A stretch of DNA of 64,000 nt from an uncultured Aquimarina sp. Its GTDB lineage: Bacteria; Bacteroidota; Bacteroidia; Flavobacteriales; Flavobacteriaceae. The notes beneath the pieces are model-generated. The model made no database searches, was not told the DNA's origin, and saw only the letters and a program-made list of their open reading frames with translations. Shown in pieces: positions 49,815 to 59,452 of this stretch. The first letter of the stretch is position 1; each line of letters begins with the position of its first letter. The stretch lies in the NCBI GenBank assembly GCA_947496555.1, contig CANMDH010000012.1, forward strand, positions 1 to 64,000, given 5' to 3'. The position numbers were made by a program, and so were the translations under genes.

Positions 49815-51569
49815 ATGAACAAGACAGTTAATATAAATCTAGCAGGTATATTTTTTCATATTGATGAAGATGCTTATCTAAAAATGCAACGGTATCTAGA
49901 TGCTATAAAACGTTCCTTTACAGATTCACAAGGAAGGGATGAAATCATAGCCGATATCGAAGCGCGAATAGCAGAATTGTTTAGCGAAAAGATAAAGGAC
50001 GAAAGACAAGTGATAGGCGTCAAAGAAGTAGACGAGGTTATTGACATTATGGGACAACCAGAAGACTACAGATTAGATGAAGAGATTTTTGAAGACGAAC
50101 CGAAATCATCATATCAACAAGCGAAATCATCAAGACAATTATTTAGAGACACCACCAACTCTTATGTAGGCGGAGTTAGTTCTGGACTTGGGCATTATTT
50201 AGGTATAGAACCCATCTGGATTCGCATAGCATGGATCTTATTTACCATTTTCTCTAGTGGTGCCTTCGCACTAATCTATGTAGCACTCTGGATTTTTGTT
50301 CCTGAAGCGAAAACCACTGCCGATTTTTTGGCAATGAAAGGTGAAGCTGTTAACATCAGTAACATCGAAAAAAAAATCAAAGAAGGGTTTGATGGCGTTG
50401 CCGATACAGTAAAAAATGTCGATTATCAAAAATACAGTAGCAAAGTAAAAAGCAGTTCAACTACTTTTTTTGATGCTTTGGGGGATGTTATGCTTTTTTT
50501 ACTGAAAATCTTTGTGAAGTTTATTGGTGTCATACTTTTGATTACAGCCGGAATTACCTTGATAAGCTTATTTATAGGATTATTCACTCTAGGGACATTT
50601 GGGTTTATGGATATGCCATGGGTAGAATATTTTGAAGTAGGCAGTCATCCAGACGTTCCACTATGGTTAATTTCACTCCTTTCCTTTTTTGCTGTCGGAA
50701 TTCCATTTTTCTTCTTATTCATTCTTGGATTAAAAATCTTAATCAATAATTTGAAGTCAATAGGAACAGCCGCTAAACTTGGATTACTAGGAGTTTGGAT
50801 AATTTCTTTGATCGGGTTAATAATCATTGGGTTAAGACAAGCTACTCTCGAAGCATATGATGCCGAAGTGATTACAGAGCAAAAAATGATTCCCGTTACT
50901 AGTAATGATACGTTAACTATAAAAATGCAAGGAAATAATAGGTATGTAAAATACCTTCAGCACCGAAATGATTATAAAATCAAAAGAGACGAACAGGGAA
51001 ATAGGCTTATTGTAATTCAGGATGTCGAATTATACCTTAAGACCACCAAAAGGGATTCTACAGTAGGTATTATTATCGAAAAGAAGGCTGAAGGCAGATC
51101 ATATGATGAAGCTTCAGAAAGAGCCGAAGAACTAAAGTATTCTTATGAAATCGATGGAAACACGTTGTTGTTAAATGGTTATGCTATTACAGATTACACT
51201 AGCAAATATAGAGACCAAGAGGTTAAAGTGATTTTAACTTTACCCGAAGGAATCACTATACTGGCAGATGATAACACTTCGGGATATAATAACTCCTGGA
51301 AATACGATGACTATGTTACCATTGATGGAAACGAAGGAGAGTACATAAAAGTTGTTGATGGAAAATTAGAATGCGAAAACTGCCCAGAGAAAGATAATGA
51401 TAACGATTGGAAATATAATGAATGGGAAGATGATGACGTAAACATCAATATCAACTCAAACAATTCTAAAGCCAATCTTAAAATTGATGATGAAGGAGTT
51501 GAACTTAAAAGTGAAGAAGTAGACATAAAAATAGATGAGAACGGAATAGAAATCAAAACCGATAATTAA
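49815..51569 (+). CDS. PspC domain membrane protein with long C-terminal domain
   Basis: A 584-residue protein. The N-terminus (about 1-95) resembles the DUF1700-type start, then a PspC domain (about 105-170: YVGGVSSGLGHYLGIEPIWI and a helix), three further membrane helices (about 223-330) and an extracytoplasmic beta-rich tail with many Asp/Asn/Lys repeats (NINSNNSKANLKIDDEGVEL). It matches PspC-PadR pairs used in envelope stress. The tail may bind a ligand or peptidoglycan. Confidence 0.88.
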   Translation: MNKTVNINLAGIFFHIDEDAYLKMQRYLDAIKRSFTDSQGRDEIIADIEARIAELFSEKIKDERQVIGVKEVDEVIDIMGQPEDYRLDEEIFEDEPKSSYQQAKSSRQLFRDTTNSYVGGVSSGLGHYLGIEPIWIRIAWILFTIFSSGAFALIYVALWIFVPEAKTTADFLAMKGEAVNISNIEKKIKEGFDGVADTVKNVDYQKYSSKVKSSSTTFFDALGDVMLFLLKIFVKFIGVILLITAGITLISLFIGLFTLGTFGFMDMPWVEYFEVGSHPDVPLWLISLLSFFAVGIPFFFLFILGLKILINNLKSIGTAAKLGLLGVWIISLIGLIIIGLRQATLEAYDAEVITEQKMIPVTSNDTLTIKMQGNNRYVKYLQHRNDYKIKRDEQGNRLIVIQDVELYLKTTKRDSTVGIIIEKKAEGRSYDEASERAEELKYSYEIDGNTLLLNGYAITDYTSKYRDQEVKVILTLPEGITILADDNTSGYNNSWKYDDYVTIDGNEGEYIKVVDGKLECENCPEKDNDNDWKYNEWEDDDVNININSNNSKANLKIDDEGVELKSEEVDIKIDENGIEIKTDN

Positions 51570-51617
51570 AAATCAAATCAAAAAACGAACAGTTAAACAC
51601 ATTAAAACAAAAAAATC

Positions 51618-52337
51618 ATGACCACACTAGCCAAAATTTTAGTAACCCTTTGTTTATCAATAGCTTGTTGTTCTTGTAATATCACTTTTGATGGAATAAA
51701 AGGAGAAGGAGAAGTAGTTCGCAAAGAACGCATAATTAATGCAGATTTTAATGCAGTTAAAGCAAGTCGAGGATTGGATGTAATACTGGTAAATGATCAG
51801 GAAACAAAAGTAATTGTAGAAGCTAATAAAAATCTACATGAACACATCAAAGTATATGTGAAAGAAAACACTTTACATGTAACATCAGATAAAAACATAT
51901 ACTGGGCAGATGAAAAAAATGTATTTGTCTCTTACGATAAAATAAACCAGTTAAAAGTTAATAGCGGTGCCAGTATAACAGCTCAAGAATCATTAGTGCA
52001 AAAAGAACTTACCCTAAGCGCTACCAGCGGTGCCGATATCAGATTAGACATTAAGGCAGAAACTCTAAGTAGTTCTGTGACCAGTGGCGCTATGATAGAC
52101 CTAACGGGAAAAGTAAATAACCACAAAGCTAGTGCTACTAGTGGCGCTAATATCAGAGCAAAGGATCTACTAAGTTTAGTCTCTGAGGCTAAAGCTACCA
52201 GTGGTGCATCTATTAGAATCCATGCAAAAAACGAATTCACAGGTAAAGCAACCAGTGGTGCTGATGTTGTATACTATGGAAAACCAGAAAGAGTATCTGA
52301 AGTTGATAATTCCGGAGGTAATGTAAGAAGACATTAA
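51618..52337 (+). CDS. Head-GIN domain (DUF2807) lipoprotein
   Basis: A 239-residue lipoprotein with lipobox CCSC near residue 23. The DUF2807 domain has the GIN pattern with repeats of TSGA: ATSGADIRL, VTSGAMIDL, ATSGANIRA, ATSGASIRI and ATSGADVVY, which form stacked beta turns. It follows the PspC gene by 48 bp, giving the PadR-PspC-head-GIN arrangement known from Bacteroidota. It is probably exported to the outer membrane. Followed by a strong terminator. Confidence 0.9.
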   Translation: MTTLAKILVTLCLSIACCSCNITFDGIKGEGEVVRKERIINADFNAVKASRGLDVILVNDQETKVIVEANKNLHEHIKVYVKENTLHVTSDKNIYWADEKNVFVSYDKINQLKVNSGASITAQESLVQKELTLSATSGADIRLDIKAETLSSSVTSGAMIDLTGKVNNHKASATSGANIRAKDLLSLVSEAKATSGASIRIHAKNEFTGKATSGADVVYYGKPERVSEVDNSGGNVRRH

Positions 52338-52377
52338 AAAACAAAGATCTAATCAATCAATAAGGTAACCAACCAAA

Positions 52378-52429
52378 ACCGCCTGAAAAGTACTAACCAA
52401 TCAATAATAGCTTTTCAGGCGGTCTTTTT
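52378..52429 (+). terminator. Terminator of the PadR-PspC-head-GIN operon
   Basis: ACCGCCTGAAAAG / CTTTTCAGGCGGT, a 13-bp stem with a 20-nt loop, then a T-run. Confidence 0.9.
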
Positions 52430-52463
52430 TATTCATCAATTCAATCAATCAAAAAACATAAAT

Positions 52464-53255
52464 ATGATATCAAAAATCAACCTCAAAAGTGCAGTCTTAA
52501 CTTTTATAATCGCCCTATTTTCAAGTCACTTTGTAAATTCACAATCAGAAACAAACAATAATCAAAATTTAGAAACAACAATTTTAAAGCTGGATAGCGA
52601 ATTTTGGGCATCTTATAACACCTGTAATCTCGATAAATTTAAGACCTTCTTTGTAGAAGATTTTGAGTTTTATCATGATAAAGGAGGTTTGACTTCAGGC
52701 TTCACAAAAATGATGGAACTTGTTGAAACTGGCTTGTGTGGTAGTGAAAACCCAAGAGTACGAAGAGAAGTTATCGAAGGAAGTGTAAATGTATACCCTT
52801 TGAACAAGTACGGAGCAATTATCACAGGAGATCATAAGTTCTTTGTTACAGAAAAAGGGAAAAAAGAGGTACCTACTGAAATCGCTAAATTCACACATGT
52901 CTGGCAACATAAAAACAATGAATGGAAAATGACTCGTGTATTGAGTTATAATCACCAACCTGCACCACAAAATACCGACAAAAAAGAAGTAACATTACCT
53001 AACGAGATCTTAATGCAGTATGTTGGGACCTATCAGGCGCCAAATACCGGAACTGTAATTGTATCCAAAAAAGACAATTTTCTTGAAATAAACGCAGGAA
53101 AAATGCAAGCAATTATATACCCCCAATCAGAGCGTTTGTTTTTTCACAAACAAAGCCCGCTTACTTTTGAATTTATAAAAGATGAGAATCACAAAGTCGT
53201 AAAGTTCATTGTTCGCGAGAATGGAAACGTAGCAGAAGAAGCTAAAAAATTGTGA
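52464..53255 (+). CDS. Secreted DUF4440 / NTF2-like protein with C-terminal beta domain
   Basis: A 263-residue protein with a signal peptide (ends VNSQ). The NTF2-like domain is about 35-165 (LDSEFWASYNTCNLDKFKTF, FEFYHDKGGLTSGF, THVWQHKNNEWKMTRVLSY). A C-terminal beta-rich domain (about 180-255: LMQYVGTYQAPNTGTVIVSK) resembles the domain found in some beta-lactamase-related proteins. NTF2-like folds bind small molecules; target unknown. It ends before its own terminator. Confidence 0.82.
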   Translation: MISKINLKSAVLTFIIALFSSHFVNSQSETNNNQNLETTILKLDSEFWASYNTCNLDKFKTFFVEDFEFYHDKGGLTSGFTKMMELVETGLCGSENPRVRREVIEGSVNVYPLNKYGAIITGDHKFFVTEKGKKEVPTEIAKFTHVWQHKNNEWKMTRVLSYNHQPAPQNTDKKEVTLPNEILMQYVGTYQAPNTGTVIVSKKDNFLEINAGKMQAIIYPQSERLFFHKQSPLTFEFIKDENHKVVKFIVRENGNVAEEAKKL

Positions 53256-53296
53256 ATCTATTTTTTTTTTGCTTAACCTGCAACAGCTATTTGTAT

Positions 53297-53331
53297 AAGT
53301 GGATCCCATTAGCAGGGATCCACTTTTCTTT
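53297..53331 (+). terminator. Rho-independent terminator
   Basis: AAGTGGATCCC / GGGATCCACTT, an 11-bp stem with a 7-nt loop and a T-rich run. Confidence 0.9.
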
Positions 53332-53370
53332 TCTACAAAAATGTAACTTCCATATTAATAAGTAGTCATT

Positions 53371-53378
53371 TATATTTG
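53371..53378 (+). promoter_or_regulatory. -7 box before the second head-GIN gene
   Basis: TATATTTG fits TAnnTTTG; the leader to the ATG is about 70 bp. No clear -33 element. Confidence 0.4.
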
Positions 53379-53449
53379 TAACAAGTTTTACTTATCGCTA
53401 TACTTAAAAGCAAAATAATCTGTTTATACTATATAAATTTCACACAAAT

Positions 53450-54310
53450 ATGAGAATATTAATGCTACTGTTCTGTTCATTCCTGTTTTTAGGAAATGTA
53501 TATGGGCAAAAAGAGAAAGTAAAGGGCAATAAAATTGTAAGTACCGAAGAATATGAATTAGAAGGATTTCATACTATTGAAATTTATGAAAACTTTGAAG
53601 TTTCGATAGACGAAAGTAGTGACAACTTAATCAAAATTGAAGCGGATAGTAACTTACAAGATTTAATACAGTTTGTAGTTCAGGATAGTGTTTTAACCAT
53701 CAAATCCGACAAAGATTTGCGCCGTGCAAAAGCATTAAACCTGGATATCTTTTATGCTTCTGAAGTGAAAAGAATTCTTGTTTATGATAAAGTGATTCTG
53801 AAATCATTATCTCCTATTACATCAGGTAATCTAAAAGTAGAAGCAAATGACAATTCCGAGATTTTTCTTACTACCGAAACGAGTAAATTAGAATGCATAG
53901 CAAACGGAAAATCCACCGCAGAATTTCACGCTACAGCAACAGAAGTTACCTATCAAATTAACGATGCTTCTGAAGTAAAAGGTATCGTAACTACCGATAG
54001 TTTGAAAGTCGACCTATATCAAAAAGGATCCGCAAAACTAGAAGGTCAAGTAAAATCCATGTTGGTAAGAGCAGATAATGAGACCGATTTTTATGGTGAA
54101 AAATTAAGTGCAGCAAAAACTTCTTTAATTGCTGAAGGTGCCAGTGATTGTTATATTTTAACCAACGAAGAAATAACGATTGACGCCAGGGATAAATCAG
54201 AAATCTTCTTGTTGGGTGAACCCAAAATCAATATCAAAACTTTTGCAAACGAAGCTTCTTTATTCAAGAAAAACTTAGATTACGTTCCAAGTAAGCTTAG
54301 GTTAAACTAA
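53450..54310 (+). CDS. Head-GIN domain (DUF2807) secreted protein
   Basis: A 286-residue protein with a signal peptide (MRILMLLFCSFLFLGNVYGQ). The DUF2807 body starts with YELEGFHTIEIYENFEVSID and runs to the C-terminus. It has no lipobox and lacks the TSGA repeats of its paralogue at 51618, so the sequences have diverged widely. It forms a separate transcript, with its own promoter box. No T9SS sorting domain is visible. Probably periplasmic. Confidence 0.82.
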   Translation: MRILMLLFCSFLFLGNVYGQKEKVKGNKIVSTEEYELEGFHTIEIYENFEVSIDESSDNLIKIEADSNLQDLIQFVVQDSVLTIKSDKDLRRAKALNLDIFYASEVKRILVYDKVILKSLSPITSGNLKVEANDNSEIFLTTETSKLECIANGKSTAEFHATATEVTYQINDASEVKGIVTTDSLKVDLYQKGSAKLEGQVKSMLVRADNETDFYGEKLSAAKTSLIAEGASDCYILTNEEITIDARDKSEIFLLGEPKINIKTFANEASLFKKNLDYVPSKLRLN

Positions 54311-54555
54311 TGAAGGCAGAAAATCACATTATTGATAGAACTTCATATTTTCATTGAATAGGAGATATAAAAATGTCCTAAGATATCCGATCTGAAATAA
54401 TTGTGTCCGACCTCTTAAATAATATATTGAAATGTTAGTGATGACCAACTAATAAAGTATGTGCCTACGACCATATTCGTTTTACAAAGCATTCTCTTAA
54501 ATAGAGAAGTGTTAAAAGTGGATCATCTTATAGTTAAAAAGCTAAAAGCGCTCTG

Positions 54556-54563
54556 TAATTTTG
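54556..54563 (+). promoter_or_regulatory. -7 box for the T9SS-sorted protein gene
   Basis: TAATTTTG fits TAnnTTTG, 41 bp before the ATG. The spacer 54311-54604 contains nothing else that I can call. Confidence 0.4.
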
Positions 54564-54604
54564 TATTTTTAATTATAAATTTTTAACTCTTAAAACCTAA
54601 AACC

Positions 54605-55441
54605 ATGAAAAAAATTCCTATCCATTTTTTGGTAGCATTTTTTATGCTTACAAGTTACTACAGTGCATTTTCACAGTGCACAAGTTGCTCTTTGAGTGGC
54701 CCTGCTGAAATAAATTTGAATCAAACCACAACTTTCTCAACGAGCACGTTAAGTGGTTCAAATTACTTTTGGTCTACTACGGGAGGGCTAACCATAATAG
54801 GAAGCAATACATCATCATCTGTTTCAGTAAAAGGTACCGGCGCTGGTAGCGGAAAAGTATGTATAACCAGATATAAAAGTGGATCACAACCTTGTTGCTA
54901 CTGTAAAACTGTTGACATTGTACCACCTTGTACGGTTCCATCGGTTTCCATAGAGCAAGAACCTTTTGGTTGTCAAGGAGATGTATTGACCTTCAACGCA
55001 GTAAAGAACCCAGCTAATTCAACAGGAACTTATAATTGGAGTGTATCTTCAGGAGGAACTATTGTTGGTTCTAATACAAATCAAACTCTAAATGTACAAT
55101 CTTCTACCACCTCAGGTTTTAGTGTAAGTCTCACCTTCACATCGACTTGTAATAATACACAGGTTAACGCCTTTACCTTAGCTCAATTTTTGGACTGTGG
55201 CTTCTTCATTGCTCCTAATCCGTCAAGTGATTTGTTGTTAATCAAATCCTCAGGAAATAATACAATAAAAAAACCATATTCTATTGAAGTGATAGATCAA
55301 AATGGAAGAGTACGATTAAAGGCAAAAGTATCTCAAGAAAGTAAACAAATAGATATAAGTAATCTACCTAATGATTTATATTATGTAAAAGTGATTATGG
55401 ATGGGAAAGTTGTAAAAACAACCAAATTAATTAAGAAATAG
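54605..55441 (+). CDS. Secreted PKD-like domain protein with T9SS sorting domain
   Basis: A 278-residue protein: signal peptide (ends SAFSQ), two PKD-like beta-sandwich domains (about 28-110 and 112-200; SGPAEINLNQTTTFSTS; GTYNWSVSSGGTIVGSNTNQ), then a type A sorting domain (about 203-278: FFIAPNPSSDLLLIKSSGNN). The Cys-rich segments CTSCSL and PCCYCK may form disulfides. It is a candidate cell-surface adhesin or binding protein. A hairpin terminator follows. Confidence 0.85.
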   Translation: MKKIPIHFLVAFFMLTSYYSAFSQCTSCSLSGPAEINLNQTTTFSTSTLSGSNYFWSTTGGLTIIGSNTSSSVSVKGTGAGSGKVCITRYKSGSQPCCYCKTVDIVPPCTVPSVSIEQEPFGCQGDVLTFNAVKNPANSTGTYNWSVSSGGTIVGSNTNQTLNVQSSTTSGFSVSLTFTSTCNNTQVNAFTLAQFLDCGFFIAPNPSSDLLLIKSSGNNTIKKPYSIEVIDQNGRVRLKAKVSQESKQIDISNLPNDLYYVKVIMDGKVVKTTKLIKK

Positions 55442-55468
55442 CATTTAAGAACATATTACTGTAGAATA

Positions 55469-55498
55469 TACCCGCCAAGTTTTTAAAACTGGCGGGTA
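55469..55498. terminator. Bidirectional terminator
   Basis: TACCCGCCA / TGGCGGGTA stem between the convergent T9SS protein gene and trxB. Confidence 0.8.
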
Positions 55499-55513
55499 AT
55501 ATATTATGTTCTA

Positions 55514-56482
55514 CTAAGCAGAAACTTCTTCACTAGTCTCTACGGTAGCTAGGTAACGCTCTGCATCTAATGCAGCCATACATCCAGTACCTGCAGCGGT
55601 CACTGCTTGCCTATATTCTTTGTCTTGAACATCTCCTGATGCAAACACCCCCGGGATATTCGTTTTTGTAGATTTACCTTCGGTAATAATATACCCGGTT
55701 TCATCCATATCTACTTGCCCCTTGAAAATCTGAGTATTTGGCGTATGTCCAATAGCGATAAATAATCCTGTTATTTCAATTTCCGATTTTTCACCTGTTT
55801 GGTTATTCACCATTCGTAAACCTTCAACAACCTGATCCCCTAATACCTCATCAACTTCGGTATTATACATCACTTTAATATTGGGTGTGTTTTCTACCCT
55901 ATGTTGCATTGCTTTGGATGCTCTCATGTAATCTTTACGTACCAACATTGTAACGTTAGTACAAATATTAGCAAGGTATGTAGCTTCTTCAGCAGCGGTA
56001 TCCCCTGCTCCAACAATAGCCACATCTTGCCCTTTATAAAAGAATCCATCACAAACAGCACATGCAGAAACTCCACCACCTCGCAGTTTTTGTTCACTAG
56101 GTATCCCTAGATATTTTGCGGTAGCTCCGGTAGAAATGATAACACTTTCAGCTTCAATCTCTTTAGAGTTGTCGACAGTAACTTTGTGAATCCCTCCTAC
56201 TTCGGTACTAAAATCAACAGAAGTTACCATTCCAATACGAACTTCAGTACCAAAGCGTTCTGCTTGTTGTTGCAACTGTACCATCATAGTTGGTCCATCT
56301 ATTCCTTCTGGATATCCAGGAAAATTATCAACTTCTGTTGTGGTTGTTAGCTGTCCACCAGGTTCCATACCTGTATACATAATCGGTTTAAGATCAGCTC
56401 TTGCTGCATATATTGCCGCGGTATATCCTGCAGGCCCTGAGCCTATAATAAGGCATTTTATTCTCTCTATTGTATCAGACAT
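55514..56482 (-). CDS. trxB: Thioredoxin-disulfide reductase
   Basis: A 322-residue flavoenzyme that reduces thioredoxin with NADPH. FAD-binding LIIGSGPAGYTAAIYAARAD, active-site disulfide CAVC in SACAVCDGFFY (about 138-141), NADPH-binding VAIVGAGDTAAEEATYL and the C-terminal FAD motif GVFASGDVQDKEYRQAVTAA. Length and motifs match the family. Cytosolic. Single gene, convergent with its neighbour. Confidence 0.96.
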   Translation of the reverse strand: MSDTIERIKCLIIGSGPAGYTAAIYAARADLKPIMYTGMEPGGQLTTTTEVDNFPGYPEGIDGPTMMVQLQQQAERFGTEVRIGMVTSVDFSTEVGGIHKVTVDNSKEIEAESVIISTGATAKYLGIPSEQKLRGGGVSACAVCDGFFYKGQDVAIVGAGDTAAEEATYLANICTNVTMLVRKDYMRASKAMQHRVENTPNIKVMYNTEVDEVLGDQVVEGLRMVNNQTGEKSEIEITGLFIAIGHTPNTQIFKGQVDMDETGYIITEGKSTKTNIPGVFASGDVQDKEYRQAVTAAGTGCMAALDAERYLATVETSEEVSA

Positions 56483-56617
56483 AATCGTTTCGTTTTTATC
56501 TGTTGTAAAAGTAGCAATTTGATCATAAACCTTACAGTAAAGTTATTAAGAATTGTTATTAACCTATAGACATCATAAATAAATACTAAAATGAAATCTG
56601 TTAAAACATTACCCTTA

Positions 56618-56625
56618 TATATTTG
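56618..56625 (+). promoter_or_regulatory. -7 box for the TPR regulator gene
   Basis: TATATTTG matches TAnnTTTG 21 bp before the ATG at 56647. Confidence 0.45.
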
Positions 56626-56646
56626 TATAACAATCAAGTAAGATAT

Positions 56647-58332
56647 ATGCGCATTGTTCTAATTACCCTTTTGCTATTGATAAGCATACGAGGATATTCT
56701 CAAAATAAAAAAGCAGATAGTTTAATTAATCTTCTCAAAGAATATCAACAAAACGATATTAAAAAAGTCGATCTACTTAATAATATTGGTTTGGAATATT
56801 GGATTACCGATACAGGTAAGTCATTAAAATATGGTCATAATGCCTTACAGCTTTCTAATGAGCTTTCTTATCAATTAGGAAATGCAAAAGCCAATCGGGT
56901 AATAGGAGTAGCCTACTGGGCCCAGGGCATTCAAAACAAGGCGCTTCAATATCTTACGGATTCTCAAAAGGTTTTTCAAGCTATAAACGATGAAGAAGGA
57001 ATTGCAAATACGATGCTTAACATAGGGATGGTTTATGCAGACTTGAAAGAATATGACAAAGCATTTGAAAACTATAATGGCGCTATAGACTATTTTACTG
57101 CATTAAACTTAACAAGCCGAATAGCTACTACTTTTACCAAAATGGGAACTATATATGTTGAAAAAGGAATGTATTTTGAGGCTCGAGAATACATTTCTAA
57201 TGCCCTGAAGTTACATAACCAAAATGGTTTTACATATGGAATTTCGGAGGCACATAATCGTTTAGGGATTCTTTATATTGAAGAAAAAGATTTTGCTCAA
57301 GCCAAATATCATATAGAGCGATCCATTATTGTAGGACGCCAGGTTGATGATAAAGATGGATTGACCAGTAATCTTATTCTTTATGGAAAATTACTTCGTC
57401 TTGAAAATAATTACGAAGCGGCAGATGCTCATTTACAACTTGGATTAGAAAAGGCAAAAGCCTATAACCTAAAAAAGTATGAACTTTTAGCTTATGAAGA
57501 ATTAAAGGAATTAAGCAAACGACAGAATAAGCAGAAAGAAGCTTTAAAATACTACGATAACTACGTTTCTTTAAAGGATTCAATATTCAACATCGAAAAA
57601 ACAAAACAAATAGCCTATCTAGAATTCAAAAATGAACTAGAACAAAAGGATAAAGAGCTAAAGTTTCTTCAAGAAAAAGAAAAAACAGATACCTTGATCA
57701 AATCTAGTTTGTTACTTGGTATGCTGGCTTTATTCCTAGGAGGTTTTTTTATTCTTAAAAACACTCGACAGCGCTCTCAAAAAGAAAAAGAATTATTAGA
57801 AAAAAGTAATGAGTTATTACAATCAAAAGAAGCTTTAAATCAACAAGCTATTGAGAATGCTAAGCTAAAACAACAAGAATTAAAGCAACAGTTAACATTT
57901 AAAAACAAAGAGCTCACCTCATATACGCTCAATTTTGCTCAAAAGAATGAATTACTAGAAAAGCTACAAAACATCGCTTTGCTAGCAAAAAAAGCTTCTC
58001 CAAAAGAGAAAGATAAACTGATTAATGAGCTTCATAAGACAATACGACAAAACCTTACTATCGATAAGGATTGGGAAGATTTCAAACGCTTTTTTGAAGA
58101 AGTACATGTCGATTTCTATTCAAAAGTAAATGCCAAGCATCCAGATCTAAGCTCAAATGATCTTAAGTTATGTTGTTTAACCCGACTGAATCTAAATATC
58201 AAAGAAACAGCGAGCATGCTCGGTATATCTCCAGAAAGTGCAAAGACTGCCCGTTACCGTCTTCGAAAAAAACTAAATCTTAATTCTGATCAAGAGATTT
58301 TTACTTATTTATTGACTCTCGAGAATGAATGA
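56647..58332 (+). CDS. TPR sensor protein with transmembrane helix and LuxR-type helix-turn-helix
   Basis: A 561-residue protein: signal or anchor sequence (MRIVLITLLLLISIRGYSQ), six or seven TPR repeats (about 40-330), a transmembrane helix (about 356-375), a long coiled coil (about 385-450), and a C-terminal helix-turn-helix (about 505-555: LSSNDLKLCCLTRLNLNIKE; TASMLGISPESAKTARYRLR). Similar proteins sense cell-envelope signals through TPRs and act on DNA inside the cell. ATG 56647 is chosen over an upstream TTG. It resembles the AraC-type regulator at 24317 in architecture. Confidence 0.85.
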   Translation: MRIVLITLLLLISIRGYSQNKKADSLINLLKEYQQNDIKKVDLLNNIGLEYWITDTGKSLKYGHNALQLSNELSYQLGNAKANRVIGVAYWAQGIQNKALQYLTDSQKVFQAINDEEGIANTMLNIGMVYADLKEYDKAFENYNGAIDYFTALNLTSRIATTFTKMGTIYVEKGMYFEAREYISNALKLHNQNGFTYGISEAHNRLGILYIEEKDFAQAKYHIERSIIVGRQVDDKDGLTSNLILYGKLLRLENNYEAADAHLQLGLEKAKAYNLKKYELLAYEELKELSKRQNKQKEALKYYDNYVSLKDSIFNIEKTKQIAYLEFKNELEQKDKELKFLQEKEKTDTLIKSSLLLGMLALFLGGFFILKNTRQRSQKEKELLEKSNELLQSKEALNQQAIENAKLKQQELKQQLTFKNKELTSYTLNFAQKNELLEKLQNIALLAKKASPKEKDKLINELHKTIRQNLTIDKDWEDFKRFFEEVHVDFYSKVNAKHPDLSSNDLKLCCLTRLNLNIKETASMLGISPESAKTARYRLRKKLNLNSDQEIFTYLLTLENE

Positions 58333-58532
58333 GTTAAACATTCAATCTTTCTTGGTCACTATTTTTATTAAATTTTATAGTTTATCAAATACTTGTAATA
58401 CTGATATTTACAAACATCTGTTCACCTTTTGTCTACTATTTTTTATGAACAAAAAAACACATGTCTACCTATAATAAAAAAGTGCGCACTTAGAGTATAC
58501 CTCACTTATTACCAAAAAGATAACACCTCTCC

Positions 58533-58540
58533 TACTTTTG
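58533..58540 (+). promoter_or_regulatory. -7 box for the sterol desaturase family gene
   Basis: TACTTTTG matches TAnnTTTG, 46 bp before the start codon. The rest of the 254-bp spacer after 58332 shows nothing I can call. Confidence 0.4.
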
Positions 58541-58586
58541 TTTCCGAAAACAAAAAAACAAGTTAAATAACAAAAAAGTATAGGAG

Positions 58587-59360
58587 ATGCAGGAATTATT
58601 GAACACATTACCAACACCATTAGAAATACTACTAGACCCAATATCATTTATTGTTTTAGGGCTATATGCGCTATTAATAATTTGGGAAGCTATTGCCCCA
58701 GCCCGTGAGTTACCAAAGGTAAAACATTGGAAACTTAAAGGAATGATAGCGTTTATAGTTTTTTTCTTCTTATCCACCTATTTCCCATTATTATGGGATG
58801 GCTATTTGGCAAAATACCAAATATTCGATCTCACTAACCTAGGTACTTTTTGGGGAGTAATCGTAGGAGTTTTTGTTTACGAAATAGGTTTGTACGTATG
58901 GCATAGAATTATGCACAAAAGTGATATTTTATGGCGGGTTTTTCACCAAATGCACCATAGTGCCGAAAGGCTAGACAGTTATGGCGCCTTTTATTTTAGT
59001 CCAATGGATATGATTGGTTTCACATTTCTTGGTAGTCTATGCTTGGTACTTGTAGCAGGATTTACGGCAGAGGCCACCACGTTAATTATACTAGGAACTA
59101 CTTTCTTAGCAATTTTTCAACACAGTAATATCAAAACACCCGCTTGGCTAGGATATTTTGTACAACGACCAGAAGCACATACCTATCATCATGCAAGAGG
59201 AATACATGCGTATAACTATGCAGATTTTCCGATTATCGATATAATTTTTGGAACATTTCGTAATCCAAAAACATATAGCCATGAGACCGGTTTTTATGAG
59301 GGTGGGTCAAATAAAATAAGAGAAATGTTGCTCTTTAAAGATATCTCAAAAGAAAAATAA
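58587..59360 (+). CDS. Sterol desaturase / fatty acid hydroxylase family protein
   Basis: A 257-residue di-iron membrane enzyme with four or five helices. Histidine clusters are visible: HRIMHK (about 107-112), HQMHHSAE (about 119-126) and HTYHHARG (about 205-212), which bind iron. Family members hydroxylate or desaturate fatty acids, sterols, carotenoids or ether lipids; the substrate here is not predictable. Followed by a long hairpin terminator. Confidence 0.9.
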   Translation: MQELLNTLPTPLEILLDPISFIVLGLYALLIIWEAIAPARELPKVKHWKLKGMIAFIVFFFLSTYFPLLWDGYLAKYQIFDLTNLGTFWGVIVGVFVYEIGLYVWHRIMHKSDILWRVFHQMHHSAERLDSYGAFYFSPMDMIGFTFLGSLCLVLVAGFTAEATTLIILGTTFLAIFQHSNIKTPAWLGYFVQRPEAHTYHHARGIHAYNYADFPIIDIIFGTFRNPKTYSHETGFYEGGSNKIREMLLFKDISKEK

Positions 59361-59379
59361 ATAAGTTGAGTTGAGTTCT

Positions 59380-59428
59380 GTAAAAGTTACTCCCGGATCT
59401 CCGGTTTATAATCTGGGGGTTCTTTTAC
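59380..59428 (+). terminator. Long hairpin after the sterol-desaturase gene
   Basis: GTAAAAG ... CTTTTAC outer stem extended by ACTCCCGGAT / ATCTGGGGGT with a few wobble pairs. No long T-run follows. Confidence 0.6.
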
Positions 59429-59452
59429 ACACAAAGAATAATTATTTTGAAA

